Both the position numbers and the translations under genes were made by a program. The notes under the pieces were generated by a model. The model saw only the letters and a program-made list of their open reading frames with translations, did not search any database and was not told the origin of the DNA. Of a stretch of DNA of 64,000 bases, positions 1-9,859 are shown in pieces. The stretch is from Hygrophila difformis (Eukaryota; Streptophyta; Magnoliopsida; Lamiales; Acanthaceae), in NCBI GenBank assembly GCA_030278955.1, contig JAOANR010000014.1:26352068-26416067 (forward strand), in the 5' to 3' direction. Within the stretch, counting starts at the first letter, position 1. Every line of letters begins with the position of its first letter.

Positions 1-1831
1 GTTCTTTTCCGCAGTGCTTGGCAATGTCCCTTTATCCCTTTTCTGTATTTCATTAGCCATCTGAGTAACTTGGGTCTCCACATTTCTGATAGAGGCCTGC
101 AGCTGAGTATTGATCTCCTTCTGGCTAGTGATAAAATCAGTCATCAAATTCTCCAGCCTTGAAGGGGGCTTTTGATTTTGATTCTGATTCTGGTTTTGGT
201 TCCATTGGCCTTGGTTCGGGATGAATTGAGGCTGGAAGTTTTGGGGGTGAAAATTTTGGAAGTTCTGGGTAGGCTGTTGGAAATTTTGAGGAGGCCTCTG
301 TTGGATCTGAGGTTGGAAACCTGGGTTCTGAAAGTTCTGTCCCCTGTTCTGATTGAATCCTTGGTTCTGCTGAGGATTGAATTGCTGCTGTTGTGGTTTG
401 TTCAAGAGGTGGGAATTAAGGGCATTGTTGTTTGAGTATGACAAGTTTGGGTGTCTATTTGGGAAAGCCCCTGCAAAGTTACAGCTTTCAGGTGAAATAT
501 GTTCGCATGTATCAGTTGCATGAGCACCTTGACACAGTCCACAAATTACATCTGTTTGTTGTCCTTGAGTAGAGCTCCCAGCTCCCTGATTAACAGACAA
601 TGCTGCCACCTGCTCTTGCAGCTTTTCAATATCTGATCTCTGTTGTACCTACAGCACACAAACCGCGAGGGGGAGGGGAATTAACATCATCAGTTAGAAC
701 AGATCTGTTTACACTCATTGCTTCAATCTTGGCCCAAGCTTGATCCATTGGAATGTATAGCAGGTGTTGACCGCCGGCAGCATCGAGCATGTTTTTCCAT
801 GCTGGGGTCAAACCGCTATAAAACTTTCTCAATTTCTCCCAATCATGGAAACCATGCTGGGGACATTTCTAGAGCAAGTTGAAGAACCGTTCCTTTGCGT
901 CATACAGGGACTCGTCTGGCTTCATCTTGAATTCCGCAATCTTAGAGCGGCATTCATCCACCTTGGACTCTGGGAAGTATTTTGTCAGGAAATTTCTGAT
1001 CACGTCCTCCCATGTAGACTTCTGATTCACGGGCAGTGATTTGTACCATGTTCTTGCCCCGCTAGTCAGAGAGAAAGGAAACAGCCTTAATCGAATGGTG
1101 TTAGCAGATACATTCTGGTTCTTGATCGTATCACACAGTTCTAGGAAGGTCTGCAGATGATCATGGGGATCTTCATGACTTGCCCCTGCGAACTGATTGC
1201 TCTGAACAAGATTGATGAGGGCCGGCTTTAATTCGAAATTCCTGGCCAAGAATGGAGCTTGTCCAGGAATGTTCAAATATGGCTCCAAGATTGGCTGCAT
1301 GTAATCAGCGGCTGCTGCTTGTTGATTGTTCTCAACCCCTCCTTGATACTGCTGTGGGTAGTAGTTCTGATGCATGTAGTAGTTCCTCGGATCATTGAAG
1401 TCATTAGGATTTGGGGGATTCTGATGGGGATTCTGGTACTGCTGATTTTGCTGGTTTTGGAAGTTTTGGTGGTTTTGGTTATTTGGGGGGTTTTGAGGGT
1501 TCGGGTTGGGAGGAGGTGCCTCGAAGTGTTGCTGTTCAATGTTTGGTGGGTTCCCACCTCCCTGTATGATTTCAGGAGGGGGATCATCCAAATCATCGTT
1601 ATCAGCATCTTCGAGGTCTTCCTCGATGTTGTGAAGTGGTGGATTGGGTGGGATGATTGGGGGAAGGTCAGGGTTGGCCATATCAGAGATGTCACTGCTC
1701 GTGCTTGGTGAAAGTAATGCCTGTCTTTCCCGTTCCCGTCTTCGTTTAGTCTCCGCCCTATGACGTCGAGCTGTCTTTTCTATCTCTGCGTTATACGGGA
1801 TTTCGGCTGGCGTCTGCTTCCTCCTTTGCAT
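1..1831 (-). pseudogene. Athila-type gag (Athila-X), broken, 3' part off edge
   Basis: Structural capsid/nucleocapsid polyprotein of an Athila-lineage element. The start at 1831 gives a basic N-terminus (MQRRKQTPAEIPY), an acidic Pro/Asn/Gln-rich stretch, then the Retrotrans_gag fold (FELKPALINLVQSNQFAG, HDHLQTFLELCDTI, ARTWYKSLP, WEDVIRNFLTKYFP). An in-frame TAG at 869-871 breaks it, and the same frame resumes with RKFYSGLTPAWKNMLDA. A frameshift lies near 640-655. After it come a zinc knuckle CGLCQGAHATDTC (CX2CX3HX4C, the Athila spacing) near 505-545 and a Gln/Asn/Phe-rich tail to base 1. The reading frame is clearly non-functional. Family assignment rests on the knuckle spacing, the motifs and the primer site. 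Confidence 0.85.
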
Positions 1832-1972
1832 AGAACAACGGCTTCAATAATGACGGTACCTGCATATTCCCCAGGTTAGAATCGGGTTCGAAGGTGAATA
1901 TTTATATTTATATGTATAAGCTAACTAGGAGCAATGAGGAATGTAATTCTCTAATAAAACGGCGCTGCATCC

Positions 1973-1990
1973 TCCCCGGCAACAGCGCCA
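1973..1990 (-). other. Primer binding site, tRNA-Asp type (Athila-X)
   Basis: On the minus strand this reads TGGCGCTGTTGCCGGGGA, directly next to the LTR end at 1991. It matches the tRNA-Asp 3' end complement used by plant Athila elements with one C-to-T change. The 140 bp between it and the gag start (1832-1972) is untranslated leader. Confidence 0.8.
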
Positions 1991-2227
1991 TGAAACTTTT
2001 GACAATTTCTGCACACGAGTATTCTCCAAAATATCCCAAGTTAAAATTTATTAAATGAAAAGAGTTATGATTCGTGGGAAAGGGGTTTAAGGATATATTT
2101 CACTTTTTATTACTCATGTGGGGTACTCTGATTTCAAACGGCACTGTGGTCCTCCCTGGTATGAAACTTTTGACAACTTTCACGGCGCAGCCGGGATAGA
2201 TAGTTCAATCTTAACCTTCAGTCTGTC
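1991..2227 (-). repeat. Athila-X LTR, inner end
   Basis: Inner terminal part of the Athila-X 5' LTR, cut by Tek-A1 at 2228. It begins (plus strand) with tgaaacttttgaca, as LTR-Y does at 18827. The same word recurs at 2162 and, beyond Tek-A1, near 13507 and 13549. Several copies are preceded by a decayed primer-site-like string (cctccctggta; tccccagcaattgcatca), so the LTR/primer-site junction appears to have been duplicated. Confidence 0.7.
2223..2227. repeat. Target site duplication of Tek-A1 (CTGTC)
   Basis: CTGTC precedes the left LTR at 2228 and recurs at 13474-13478 right after the right LTR. Joined flanks give an inverted repeat (ACCTTCAGT ... ACTGAAGGT), so the element landed at the centre of a small palindrome in the Athila-X LTR. 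Confidence 0.9.
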
Positions 2228-2587
2228 TGTAACACCCCGGTTTTTGGTAACCCAGGTCGGGATGTCACCGCCACACCTCCCTAGTAAGACACGGTTTCTC
2301 CGAGCTTACTAAAGAGATGCAAGGCTAGGTATTGCAGTGTTCAAAATATTTAAAGCATTCAAAATAGCCCATACAATATAAATCGAAAATAACAATAGCA
2401 TAGCGCAGCGGAAATATTTAGTTTAGTACAGTATCGCAGCGGAAAATTTAAATAGGGCCGACATGACCAAAACACGGGTTAAACAGGCCCGTTCATAATA
2501 TAGTCTAAGTACGAAATTTAAAAGCAAAATATTAGTTCCCAAAATCCCATGCATGATTCGTGCTCACACATGCTCATTCCACATATT

Positions 2588-3932
2588 CTGTAAAGAAAGG
2601 AATAAAAACGGTTTTGATCAGCAAAATTGCTGAGTAAGTTAACACATGCATGATCGTAGGGTTTAAAAGCCATAACTTTAATAATTTAACAAAAGCATGA
2701 TAATAACATAATATTTGATTTCATATAATCCATATCATATAGCACAATCTATCTCAGGCTCTATTTAATAACACATATCACATGGTTTAATCATAAAAGC
2801 CATCATTTTTAAATAAAACATTTAAATGATTTAATTGGACAACACTATAATTTAATCTAGTTTAATTTAATTTAGAATCCCCATTACATTCCCGATTTGG
2901 TATTTCAAAGTTTCACGATAAAAATCGCGATGACAACAAGTTTAGCCGGTAGCCCGGCGGCCGCAGCCGTATCAGCCATACCCAGTACCACTCCGGAGCC
3001 TCGGGAAACCCATACGGATATTCACGAGAGTGTAGGCTCTAAGTTTCGCCGTTTTGGCAATATCACATTTCAAGTATAGCGCGCGGGGTCACCATCGTCC
3101 ATTACGGCACGAAGTGAATCGTTAGGGGGCACCCTGCAGAGCACTCACCCCTAATTTTAATTTATCAAGTTTGTAAGGGGATTTAGTTTTTAAAATCTGC
3201 CTTCCAATGTATTAATTTAGAAACAATATCTCAATTCGTTTCAACCCTAAAGGTTAATTCCATGTTTCAACAGGATTTCAAAATTTCGTTTCGGTAAATC
3301 ACAGTTTACTCCAAAATTCGTCTAAAATCAGATTTAATTCCAAAAATTCCGACATTTCATATCTGACTCGGAAACACCAAGATCTACAACTTTCGTGTTT
3401 TAACTTTTTCAATCCGAGATACCTAAGTAGGTCAAAAACGCTAATTTTTGCATAACAAGAAATCTGTCCGAGTTTACAGGTCACAGTTTAAAGATTTCAA
3501 GTTCTAACATATCAATTCAACTCCAAATTTAATGAAATTTGACAGGGATCATCTTAAGACATTTATCTACAACTTTCATGTTCGGCCAAAGATCTAAAAC
3601 AGCCTAGATCCTATGTCAAAAACGAGATCAAGATCATTCCTAAGTTCTGTCCAAGATTTCAAGATCTAAAATCAAACAGTTCGGTTTCGACAGGTTTTCA
3701 CATATCAAATCAACTCCAAAAATTCTCAAATTTTTACAGTAACTAGATCTAAGTCTTAGGAACGTTTTTCGTGTTTTAAGTTTTTCCGTTTGAGTTCGTT
3801 TTAAAGGTCGGAAAAATTCAACAATTCTGTTGCGTTGATAGAAAACGAGAATGGACAGATTTATGCTTCTTGCCAAATCTTTTAGGTTTCGAATGTTTTA
3901 AAATCTCCCAAAACCATGTAAGGTTAACTTAC
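2588..3932 (-). other. Putative intron inside Tek-A1 3' LTR
   Basis: Sense strand shows a donor GTAAGTTAA at 3932 and an acceptor after a pyrimidine tract (TTTCTTTACAG) at 2588, 1345 nt apart and downstream of the TATA box. Equivalent pairs occur in the LTRs of Tek-D, B1, B2, A3 and the solo LTR. In the 5' LTR copy of this element the acceptor reads ACTG instead of ACAG (near 11232). Confidence 0.45.
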
Positions 3933-4249
3933 AGTATCTATGAACGTCGGGAATGTCCAATTCGGAGGCGTGGCTTCCAGATCACCGTCTCTCCTCTCCG
4001 TTCGTCGGGTTCTACGATCTAGATTCGATACGGGGGTGTAGAAAGAAAAAGGAGATGATTAGGATTCGTTTTCGAATCGTTTATTGAATAGAGATTGGAC
4101 CGAGACTTACCACGACTATGGAGATCTGTAGAGAACTCGTCCAACAGCGTTCGTCTTGGTTTCGTGCCTCCGACGACTCCGGATTTAGGGTTTCGAACGT
4201 ATAGAATGCTTTAGGGTTTCGTAAACTTGTTCGGGGCTCCCAAGGGGCT

Positions 4250-4257
4250 TATTTATA
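4250..4257 (-). promoter_or_regulatory. TATA box of A-type LTR
   Basis: Sense strand TATAAATA in the LTR, followed about 15 bp on by the conserved CCCCTTGGGAGCCCCGAAC, so transcription likely starts near 4220. The equivalent in the 5' LTR, which would drive the element, is 12894-12901. Related boxes lie at 31844-31851 (solo LTR) and 57296-57303 (Tek-A3). Confidence 0.65.
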
Positions 4258-4829
4258 GAATTCTAAGTCCCTAGGGCGTCCACGGCCGACCTAGAACTCT
4301 GGAGTCGAGAGGTGTTCAACCGAAAGTCGAAAAATCCGCGTTCGGGTGAGAGATTCACGCAACAACCAAATCTGTGGGTTGGCGCGGTCGTGGCGCGCTA
4401 AACCCCTTCCACCGCGCGGCCACCGCGCCGTCTACGCCTGGACTTCGGTCCGGGCGGGTCGTGCGATCCGTCGTGCGTTTCCGCCTCTCTTTCGGGTTTC
4501 TATCCCTCTTTGCTCCCGAATTCCGATTCCCGGGGTATGTTCGGGTTCATACTTTCTCTCTAATTTTTATTCTTAGTCTAGTTGGATGTTTTGGACTCGA
4601 ATACTCGAGTTCATTAGTGTCGGGTTTTGGTGTTTCATTTATCCATCCTTTTGTTTAATTAAATTCCTTTAATTCCTTTTTAAGTAGAAATCTCATTTCT
4701 CATTTTCTTATCTTTATTTATTTCTTTTATTTGCTGGATTTGTTTATTTATTTATAGTATTTAGTTTATTTATTATTTATTTATTTAATTATTGTTTTAT
4801 TTTATGTTGGAAAATTCTCGGGTATTACA

Positions 4830-5055
4830 GTCTACCCTCCTTAAGAATCAACTTCGTCCTCGAAGTTGTGTTTCGGCTTTTCTCGTCTCGTGCTAAGGTC
4901 TTGTGTTTGTTTTATTATGTTGTGACTGAACTTAGAATTAAAACTTCTAAGCTGCCTACGTACCCGGTAAAGGGATCAAGCCATAACGTAGTTCAAAAGT
5001 TTACAAAAATGCACGAAAAATTAGGGGGTATGACATCCTCTCCCCCTTAAGATTG
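4830..5055 (-). promoter_or_regulatory. Tek-A1 3' region with two polypurine tracts
   Basis: From pol towards the LTR (minus strand): a first purine tract AAGGGGGAGAGGATGTC (about 5031-5048) with an LTR-head-like TGTCATACCCCC; a conserved block ending GGGTACGTAGGCAGC (about 4950-4985); a hairpin AACTTCG-AGGA-CGAAGTT (4850-4867); and a second tract AAGGAGGGTAGAC that touches the real LTR at 4829. The second tract is the functional plus-strand primer by position. The first looks like an abandoned one. Confidence 0.7.
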
Positions 5056-5075
5056 CAGTTATGTCCCCATAACTG
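5056..5075 (-). other. Stop-codon hairpin with GGGA tetraloop
   Basis: Sense strand CAGTTATGGGGACATAACTG folds into an 8-bp stem with a GGGA (GNRA-type) loop and contains the pol stop TAA in its 3' arm. The same structure is found in Tek-D (42096-42117), Tek-B2 (48392-48411) and element E (62218-62239). Confidence 0.6.
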
Positions 5076-7479
5076 TGTCGGTATCGGTTTGGAACAATGT
5101 CGGGTATCGTTCCCTCATATCGGATTCTACTTCCCAAGTTGCCGTCTCACTTTCGTGGTTTGACCAAAGAACCTTGATCATCTTGATGGTTTTGTTCCTC
5201 GTTACTCGTTCCTTAGTATCGAGAATACGCACTGGGACCTCTTCGTAAGTCAAATCTTCATCGAGCTCAATTATCTCCGGTTGAAGTACATGTGTCGGGT
5301 CCGGCACATACTTCTTTAGTTGTGAGACATGGAAGACATTATGAACTCTATCTAAGTGTGGCGGTAAAGCCAATCGGTAGGCTAGAGTTCCGACTCGTTC
5401 TAGAATTTCGTAAGGTCCTATATATCGCGGACTTAACTTCCCTCGTTTGCCAAAGCGCATCACCCCCTTCATGGGTGATATCTTTAGCATGACCCTATCT
5501 CCCACTTGAAATTCTAGGTCTCGTCGTCTCACGTCGGCATAACTCTTTTGACGGTCTTGAGCGGCTTTCATCTTCCCTTGGATCACTTTGATTTGTTGAG
5601 CCATGTCTTCGATAAGTTGTGGTCCCACTACCACGGACTTATCGTTTTCTTCCCAGCTCAAAGGGCTTCGGCACTTTCGTCCATACAATGCCTCGAAAGG
5701 TGCCATGCCGATACTAGCATGGTAACTATTATTATAGGAAAACTCAATCAAGGGTAAATGAGATTCCCAATTCCCTTTGAATTCCAACACGCATGCTCTC
5801 AGCATGTCTTCTAGTGTTTGGATTGTTCTCTCGGTTTGTCCATCCGTCATCGGGTGGAATGCGGTGCTCATTTTGATTTGAGTACCGAGAGCTTTTTGTA
5901 ACTCTGTCCAGAAATGAGAGACAAATCTACTGTCTCTATCGGACATGATATCATGTGGTACTCCATGTCGTCGTACCACATTATCAATGTAGGCTCGGGC
6001 CAATTGGTCCATAGTCCACGTGTCTTTCATTGGGATAAATATGGCTGTCTTCGTTAGCCTATCCACAATCACCCAAATCTTGTTCATGCCTTTAGGTGAT
6101 CGGGGTAATCCCGAGACAAAGTCCATTGAAATGCTATCCCACTTCCAACTTGGAATCTCTAGTGGTTGCATCAATCCTAAGGGTTTATGTCGCACAGCCT
6201 TAACCTTTTGGCAGGTGAGACATCTCGCCACGAAATTTGCCACTTCCTTCTTCATTCCCGGCCACCAATAGATCTTCTTCAGATCTTTGTATAGCTTGTC
6301 ACCTCCGGGATGTACGGAATATGGCGTGTTGTGCCCTTCCTCCATCAACCTTCGCTTCAACTCGGCACATTTAAGAGGCACACACCATCTACCCTTAAAA
6401 CGGATGCTTCCATCCTCGTGGACAGCAAATCCTATTGCCTTTCCTTCGGCAATATACTCTTTTATCTTCTCGAGTTTCGGATCGCCCGGTTGAGCGAGTC
6501 GAATCTCGTCCAATATTGGAGTTTCTACGACCATGGCATTGACCATTTCTCTTACTGTGCCAGGATGCACAAGTTCTAACTCCAATCTTGCCAATTCCAT
6601 GTACAATGCCGGCGGAATTACCAACGAGTTTGCCACGTGTTGGGTTTTCCGACTTAGGGCATCGGCTACCACATTCGCCTTCCCCTCGTGGTATGCTATC
6701 TCTAAATCGTAGTCTTTGATAAGTTCCAACCACCTTCGCTGTCTCAAATTCAACTCCTTCTGAGTGAATATATACTTCAAGCTCTTGTGGTCGGTGAACA
6801 TTCGACACTTCCGCCCATAAAGATAATGTCTCCATATCTTTAGAGCGAAAACGACCGCTGCCAACTCCAGGTCATGTGTCGGATAATTTTCCTCGTGAGG
6901 TTTTAGTTGGCGTGATGCATAGGCTACGACTCTCGAGTCTTGCATCAAAACACAACCTAAACCTTCCTTCGAAGCATCGCTATATACTTCGAAGTCACCA
7001 CTCTCTGATGGTAGTGTTAATACGGGTGTGGTTGTGAGTCGTTTCTTCAGCTCTTGAAACGATGTCTCACATGCTTCGGTCCACTCATATTTTGCTCCTT
7101 TCTTAAGTAGCTGGGTCAAAGGACGTGCAATCCTTGAAAAGTCCTTCACGAATCGTCTATAATATCCGGCTAATCCAAGGAAACTCCTTATTTCCGTTGG
7201 ACTCTTCGGAGTTGCCCATTCAGTTACGGCAGAAACTTTTGCCGGATCCACTGATACTCCATCAGCGGATACTATGTGTCCGAGAAATGCCACTTCTTTC
7301 AGCCAGAAGTCACATTTTGACAGCTTACCGTATAGCTCGTCGAGTAAACAGCAGGGAAAGAAGAAGAAAATAAAAAAAAAAACAAACTGTGAGGCTCGCG
7401 CGGTGCCCGCGCGGTGGCGCGCGGCGACCGCGCGGCCGTCGAAGTTCGAGTAAAAGGGCTCGCGCGGAGCGCGAGCCAT
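5059..7479 (-). CDS. Truncated pol: RT thumb, RNase H, integrase, chromodomain
   Basis: The ORF is open for 806 codons. Residues 1-46 are not pol; they are translated from the reverse of the antisense gene promoter region (MARAPREPF ... low-complexity Phe). Pol homology starts near residue 47 ([14 protein letters not shown]) at the end of RT, so the palm with YxDD is missing. RNase H follows with D168 (YSDAS), E205, D230 (FTDH) and D273 (VADALSR). Integrase has the HHCC finger H383/H390/C420/C423 and core D453, D514 and E550. A chromodomain fills about 749-797 ([15 protein letters not shown] ... KVLWSNHE ... ATWE). Integrase and RNase H residues look intact, but no complete polymerase can be made. 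The gene ends in the stop-codon hairpin. Confidence 0.9.
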   Translation of the reverse strand: MARAPREPFYSNFDGRAVAARHRAGTARASQFVFFFIFFFFPCCLLDELYGKLSKCDFWLKEVAFLGHIVSADGVSVDPAKVSAVTEWATPKSPTEIRSFLGLAGYYRRFVKDFSRIARPLTQLLKKGAKYEWTEACETSFQELKKRLTTTPVLTLPSESGDFEVYSDASKEGLGCVLMQDSRVVAYASRQLKPHEENYPTHDLELAAVVFALKIWRHYLYGRKCRMFTDHKSLKYIFTQKELNLRQRRWLELIKDYDLEIAYHEGKANVVADALSRKTQHVANSLVIPPALYMELARLELELVHPGTVREMVNAMVVETPILDEIRLAQPGDPKLEKIKEYIAEGKAIGFAVHEDGSIRFKGRWCVPLKCAELKRRLMEEGHNTPYSVHPGGDKLYKDLKKIYWWPGMKKEVANFVARCLTCQKVKAVRHKPLGLMQPLEIPSWKWDSISMDFVSGLPRSPKGMNKIWVIVDRLTKTAIFIPMKDTWTMDQLARAYIDNVVRRHGVPHDIMSDRDSRFVSHFWTELQKALGTQIKMSTAFHPMTDGQTERTIQTLEDMLRACVLEFKGNWESHLPLIEFSYNNSYHASIGMAPFEALYGRKCRSPLSWEENDKSVVVGPQLIEDMAQQIKVIQGKMKAAQDRQKSYADVRRRDLEFQVGDRVMLKISPMKGVMRFGKRGKLSPRYIGPYEILERVGTLAYRLALPPHLDRVHNVFHVSQLKKYVPDPTHVLQPEIIELDEDLTYEEVPVRILDTKERVTRNKTIKMIKVLWSNHESETATWEVESDMRERYPTLFQTDTDTVMGT

Positions 7480-7580
7480 TCCGCCCCATTTCCACTTCCG
7501 AGGCTTCTTCTAGTTTTCTCTCAAATTCGTTCTCCCATCCCCCGATTCTCTCATCCCCGGCTTCGATTTTCCTTTGCTAG
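7345..7580 (+). promoter_or_regulatory. Promoter/5'UTR exon of antisense cargo gene (Tek-A1)
   Basis: Very GC-rich block with repeated CGCGCGG words and a perfect inverted repeat at 7457-7477 (arms GGCTCGCGC, spacer GGA), followed by a pyrimidine-rich leader. The same inverted repeat lies at 41465-41485 ahead of the Tek-D copy of the gene. The CGCGCGG words also occur in the U3 of the LTR families here. I infer it acts as promoter and leader; no clear TATA box is seen. The exon ends at 7580 before GTATGC. Confidence 0.5.
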
Positions 7581-8176
7581 GTATGCATCTATTACTTCTA
7601 CTTGTCAATTTCAGATTTTATGTCTTGATTAGCCTTAATCTTTGGGCGAATTTCAAAATTAGGGTTTAGAGACAAGAATTGGGGGTTTATTGTTTTTAGA
7701 CTTAATTTATGCAATTAGCGAGTTTAAACGATACCTGGTGTTATTTTTGGTTGATTAGGAAGTATTTGTGCCACAATGTATGCCTAGTTTGAGGAAGTTT
7801 TTACTAGATTCCATGTCTTAAGGAAAGTATGAATTTCCCGATTTGTAATGGTATTGTGGGCATGCGGATGAGTTTGTTGTCGTCGGTTTGTGCCCTATTA
7901 TGTTGATAAGTTATTGTCTAAACGATTGTTTTGGTTTGGGGGCGTTTCCCATGTGTTTGCAAGTAAACTTTGGTATTGATTATTACGCACTCAACGTGTT
8001 TGACAAAATGTCCCAAAGAGGTTTGGGACTTTTCTAGACATAGTCTTGGTTTGGTTATCTCCTTGATCGCTCGTGTTAGAGCTCCCACTTCATGTTCCCG
8101 TGTTTTCTAGATTATGCTTCGTGTAATCGCCGTGTGGGATTTATCCTCACATTTGGTATTGGTTTGATATTTGCAG
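7581..8176 (+). other. 5'UTR intron of antisense cargo gene (Tek-A1)
   Basis: Donor CTAG/GTATGC at 7581 and acceptor TTTGCAG/GATG ending at 8176 give a 596-nt intron one base before the ATG. The Tek-D copy has an intron at the same place (40754-41375, 622 nt) with the same GCAG/GATG junction. Confidence 0.6.
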
Positions 8177-8177
8177 G

Positions 8178-9509
8178 ATGCTGCCTTTTCTGTGGATTGT
8201 TTTGGCGTCACTCATGTGTCCCCCGAGGACCAGGAGACGAGTTGCTCAGCGCGATGAGGCTGGTCCTAGCACTGCCGCTCCGGCGATGTCTGATTTTGAC
8301 GAGAGCGAGTCTGAGGAGGACGAGGAGCAGCGGGCCCCTAGGCTCAGGGGTCTCCCCGACGAGGTGCGTCCCCGTCGACACGACAGGTATCGGTTCGCTA
8401 CTATGGCCTCTCAGGAGTTCTACTTCGACGAGCTTCGTCGAAACAGGTCTTATGTCCCGGAGAGAGGCATATATCCTCGCCATATGGACGACGACAGGGT
8501 TGGTCCAGTTTTGGATCTTCTTCAGTGGACTGGGCTTGCGCGCCATCCCGAGGGTGTCGCTTCTGGGTACTTAGCTATGGAGGTCATTGCCAACATTGGC
8601 GGTCTCGGGGAGAACAGTGACTTGTCTCAAGTCTGGGTTCGGGGTCGCCATCTAGATTTCAGTGCTCGGGCGATCAACGTCTACTTTGGCCTTCCTGACG
8701 ACGGCGTGTTCCGGCCACAGCCTGAGGGTCGTATACCCCCGCCTGCGTGGGGCGTTTTATGCACCTTGACGGCTCCTCTGCTCGAGCATGATCACGAGCT
8801 GAGGTTGACGACGATGGACTCTCCGTGGCGCGAGCTAGCTCAGATATGGTTAGGCCGTGTCCGGCCGATCACCCGGAGCCATATTGTTATCGACCACGTC
8901 TATGAGACCATCTGCTTTCTCGCCCGAGGTGGTAGGGTGAATGTTGGGGCTTGTATCGCGGACAACCTGAGGGGTATGCGCCGAGGACGAGGAAGCAGGG
9001 TGATTACCCATGTTCATCTTATTTGCGGCATGTGTGCGGCTCAGGGGATCCGTACGTCACCAGAGACGGATCCTTACGAGTTATCCGTTGGCGGCTATTA
9101 CCGTATCCCTAGCTACGCCCCTCGACGCAGTGCTCTTCGACGTGGGGCTCCTCCGGCTGTCCTCCGCCCGGAGCCCAACGTTGATGGTTTGATCTTAGTT
9201 GTTCCTCCTGAGCAGCCACCTCCGCCTCCCGAGGTTCCCCAGCAGGGCGCGGAGATGCCGCAGCTAGTTCAGATGCTGCAGGGTATGCAGCTTAGTATGG
9301 ATGCGGGGTTCGCTCGTATGGATGCTGGGTTTGCAGCCGGGCAGGCTCGCTACGACGCTCTGGATGCCAGGATGGACCTGTACCAGGCTCGCATGGATAC
9401 GATCACTACGAGACAGCTGGAGCAGCAGGCCTCCATGACCGATATGTACGCCTACATGCGTCAGATGGACGAGTATATGCGTCGTCAGTTCCCGCCTCCC
9501 GACCAGTGA
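8178..9509 (+). CDS. Antisense cargo protein, putative plant transposon protein-like domain plus coiled coil
   Basis: Intact 443-codon gene, antisense to the element. The N-terminus is short and hydrophobic (MLPFLWIVLASLMC), then acidic (FDESESEEDEEQ). Residues about 75-300 hold the main domain (FYFDELRRN, GLARHPEGVASGYLAMEVIA, VRGRHLDFSARAINVYFGLPDDG, SHIVIDHVYETICFLARGGRVNVG, THVHLICGMCAAQGI). This layout resembles the family called putative plant transposon protein (Transposase_32-like), whose function is not established. A Pro-rich linker (PPEQPPPPPEV) leads to Met/Asp/Arg heptad repeats (MDAGFARMDAGFAAGQARYDALDARMD, given here in part) likely to form a coiled coil, ending RRQFPPPDQ. A close relative lies in Tek-D, also antisense. 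It sits where gag-protease-RT would be. The ATG at 8178 follows the intron acceptor. Confidence 0.75.
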   Translation: MLPFLWIVLASLMCPPRTRRRVAQRDEAGPSTAAPAMSDFDESESEEDEEQRAPRLRGLPDEVRPRRHDRYRFATMASQEFYFDELRRNRSYVPERGIYPRHMDDDRVGPVLDLLQWTGLARHPEGVASGYLAMEVIANIGGLGENSDLSQVWVRGRHLDFSARAINVYFGLPDDGVFRPQPEGRIPPPAWGVLCTLTAPLLEHDHELRLTTMDSPWRELAQIWLGRVRPITRSHIVIDHVYETICFLARGGRVNVGACIADNLRGMRRGRGSRVITHVHLICGMCAAQGIRTSPETDPYELSVGGYYRIPSYAPRRSALRRGAPPAVLRPEPNVDGLILVVPPEQPPPPPEVPQQGAEMPQLVQMLQGMQLSMDAGFARMDAGFAAGQARYDALDARMDLYQARMDTITTRQLEQQASMTDMYAYMRQMDEYMRRQFPPPDQ

Positions 9510-9859
9510 TCCTTTGTTTCTGCGTTTCCATCTAGGCTTGCTGTAGAAGTGTTTTATTTAGTTATTTTCTTATGGACTGTACAAGGATGATCATTGATGT
9601 GTTTTGTTTCGTAGTTTATGTTCCCGTTGGATCCTTGTTGTCTGATTTGACTGTTATCGTTTAAGAGAAAATGCGGTAGAACTGTTCCGGTTTCTTTTTT
9701 TTTTTTTTTTTCTTTTTCTGCGGACAGGTCTGTCCGAATATATTTTTTTTTCGGGCTGAATAATTCCAAAAAAAATCAACTCGCATTTCATTCCTTTAAA
9801 AGAAATTTAATACAAGTAATAGGATGCGCAAAATAAATATACTATCTAGGATAAATTAT
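9510..9859. other. Convergent 3' region between cargo gene and coiled-coil ORF
   Basis: No gene. It separates two ORFs that point at each other. It holds a T-rich run near 9693-9720, AATAAA-like words and AT-rich sequence. It probably contains the transcript ends of both units, but no single site can be fixed. Confidence 0.4.

Larger units (their letters stand above)
2228..4829 (-). repeat. Tek-A1 3' LTR
   Basis: In sense (minus) orientation it starts TGTAATACCCGAG at 4829 and ends GGGGTGTTACA at 2228. It has a U3 GC-rich CGCGCGG element (about 4407-4432), a TATAAATA box at 4250-4257, telo-box-like AAACCCTAAA words downstream, and splice-like signals bounding 3932-2588. Inside lie degenerate repeats around the word CATGAAAGTTGTAGAT and a cassette (2940-3160) with GCGGCCGCAGCCGT and GTGAGTGCTCTGCAGGGTGC motifs shared by other families here. 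Confidence 0.9.

Noticed and set aside
1259..1711. Plus-strand ORF opposite Athila gag
   Set aside because: Shadow of the low-complexity Pro/Asn/Gln region of gag, with no recognisable domain and biased composition. The same applies to 172-435 and 18144-18416.
4346..4658. Arg-rich ORFs repeated in A-type LTRs (also 12990-13302 and 31895-32253)
   Set aside because: They lie antisense across the GC-rich U3 promoter words. Conservation follows from LTR identity, not coding.
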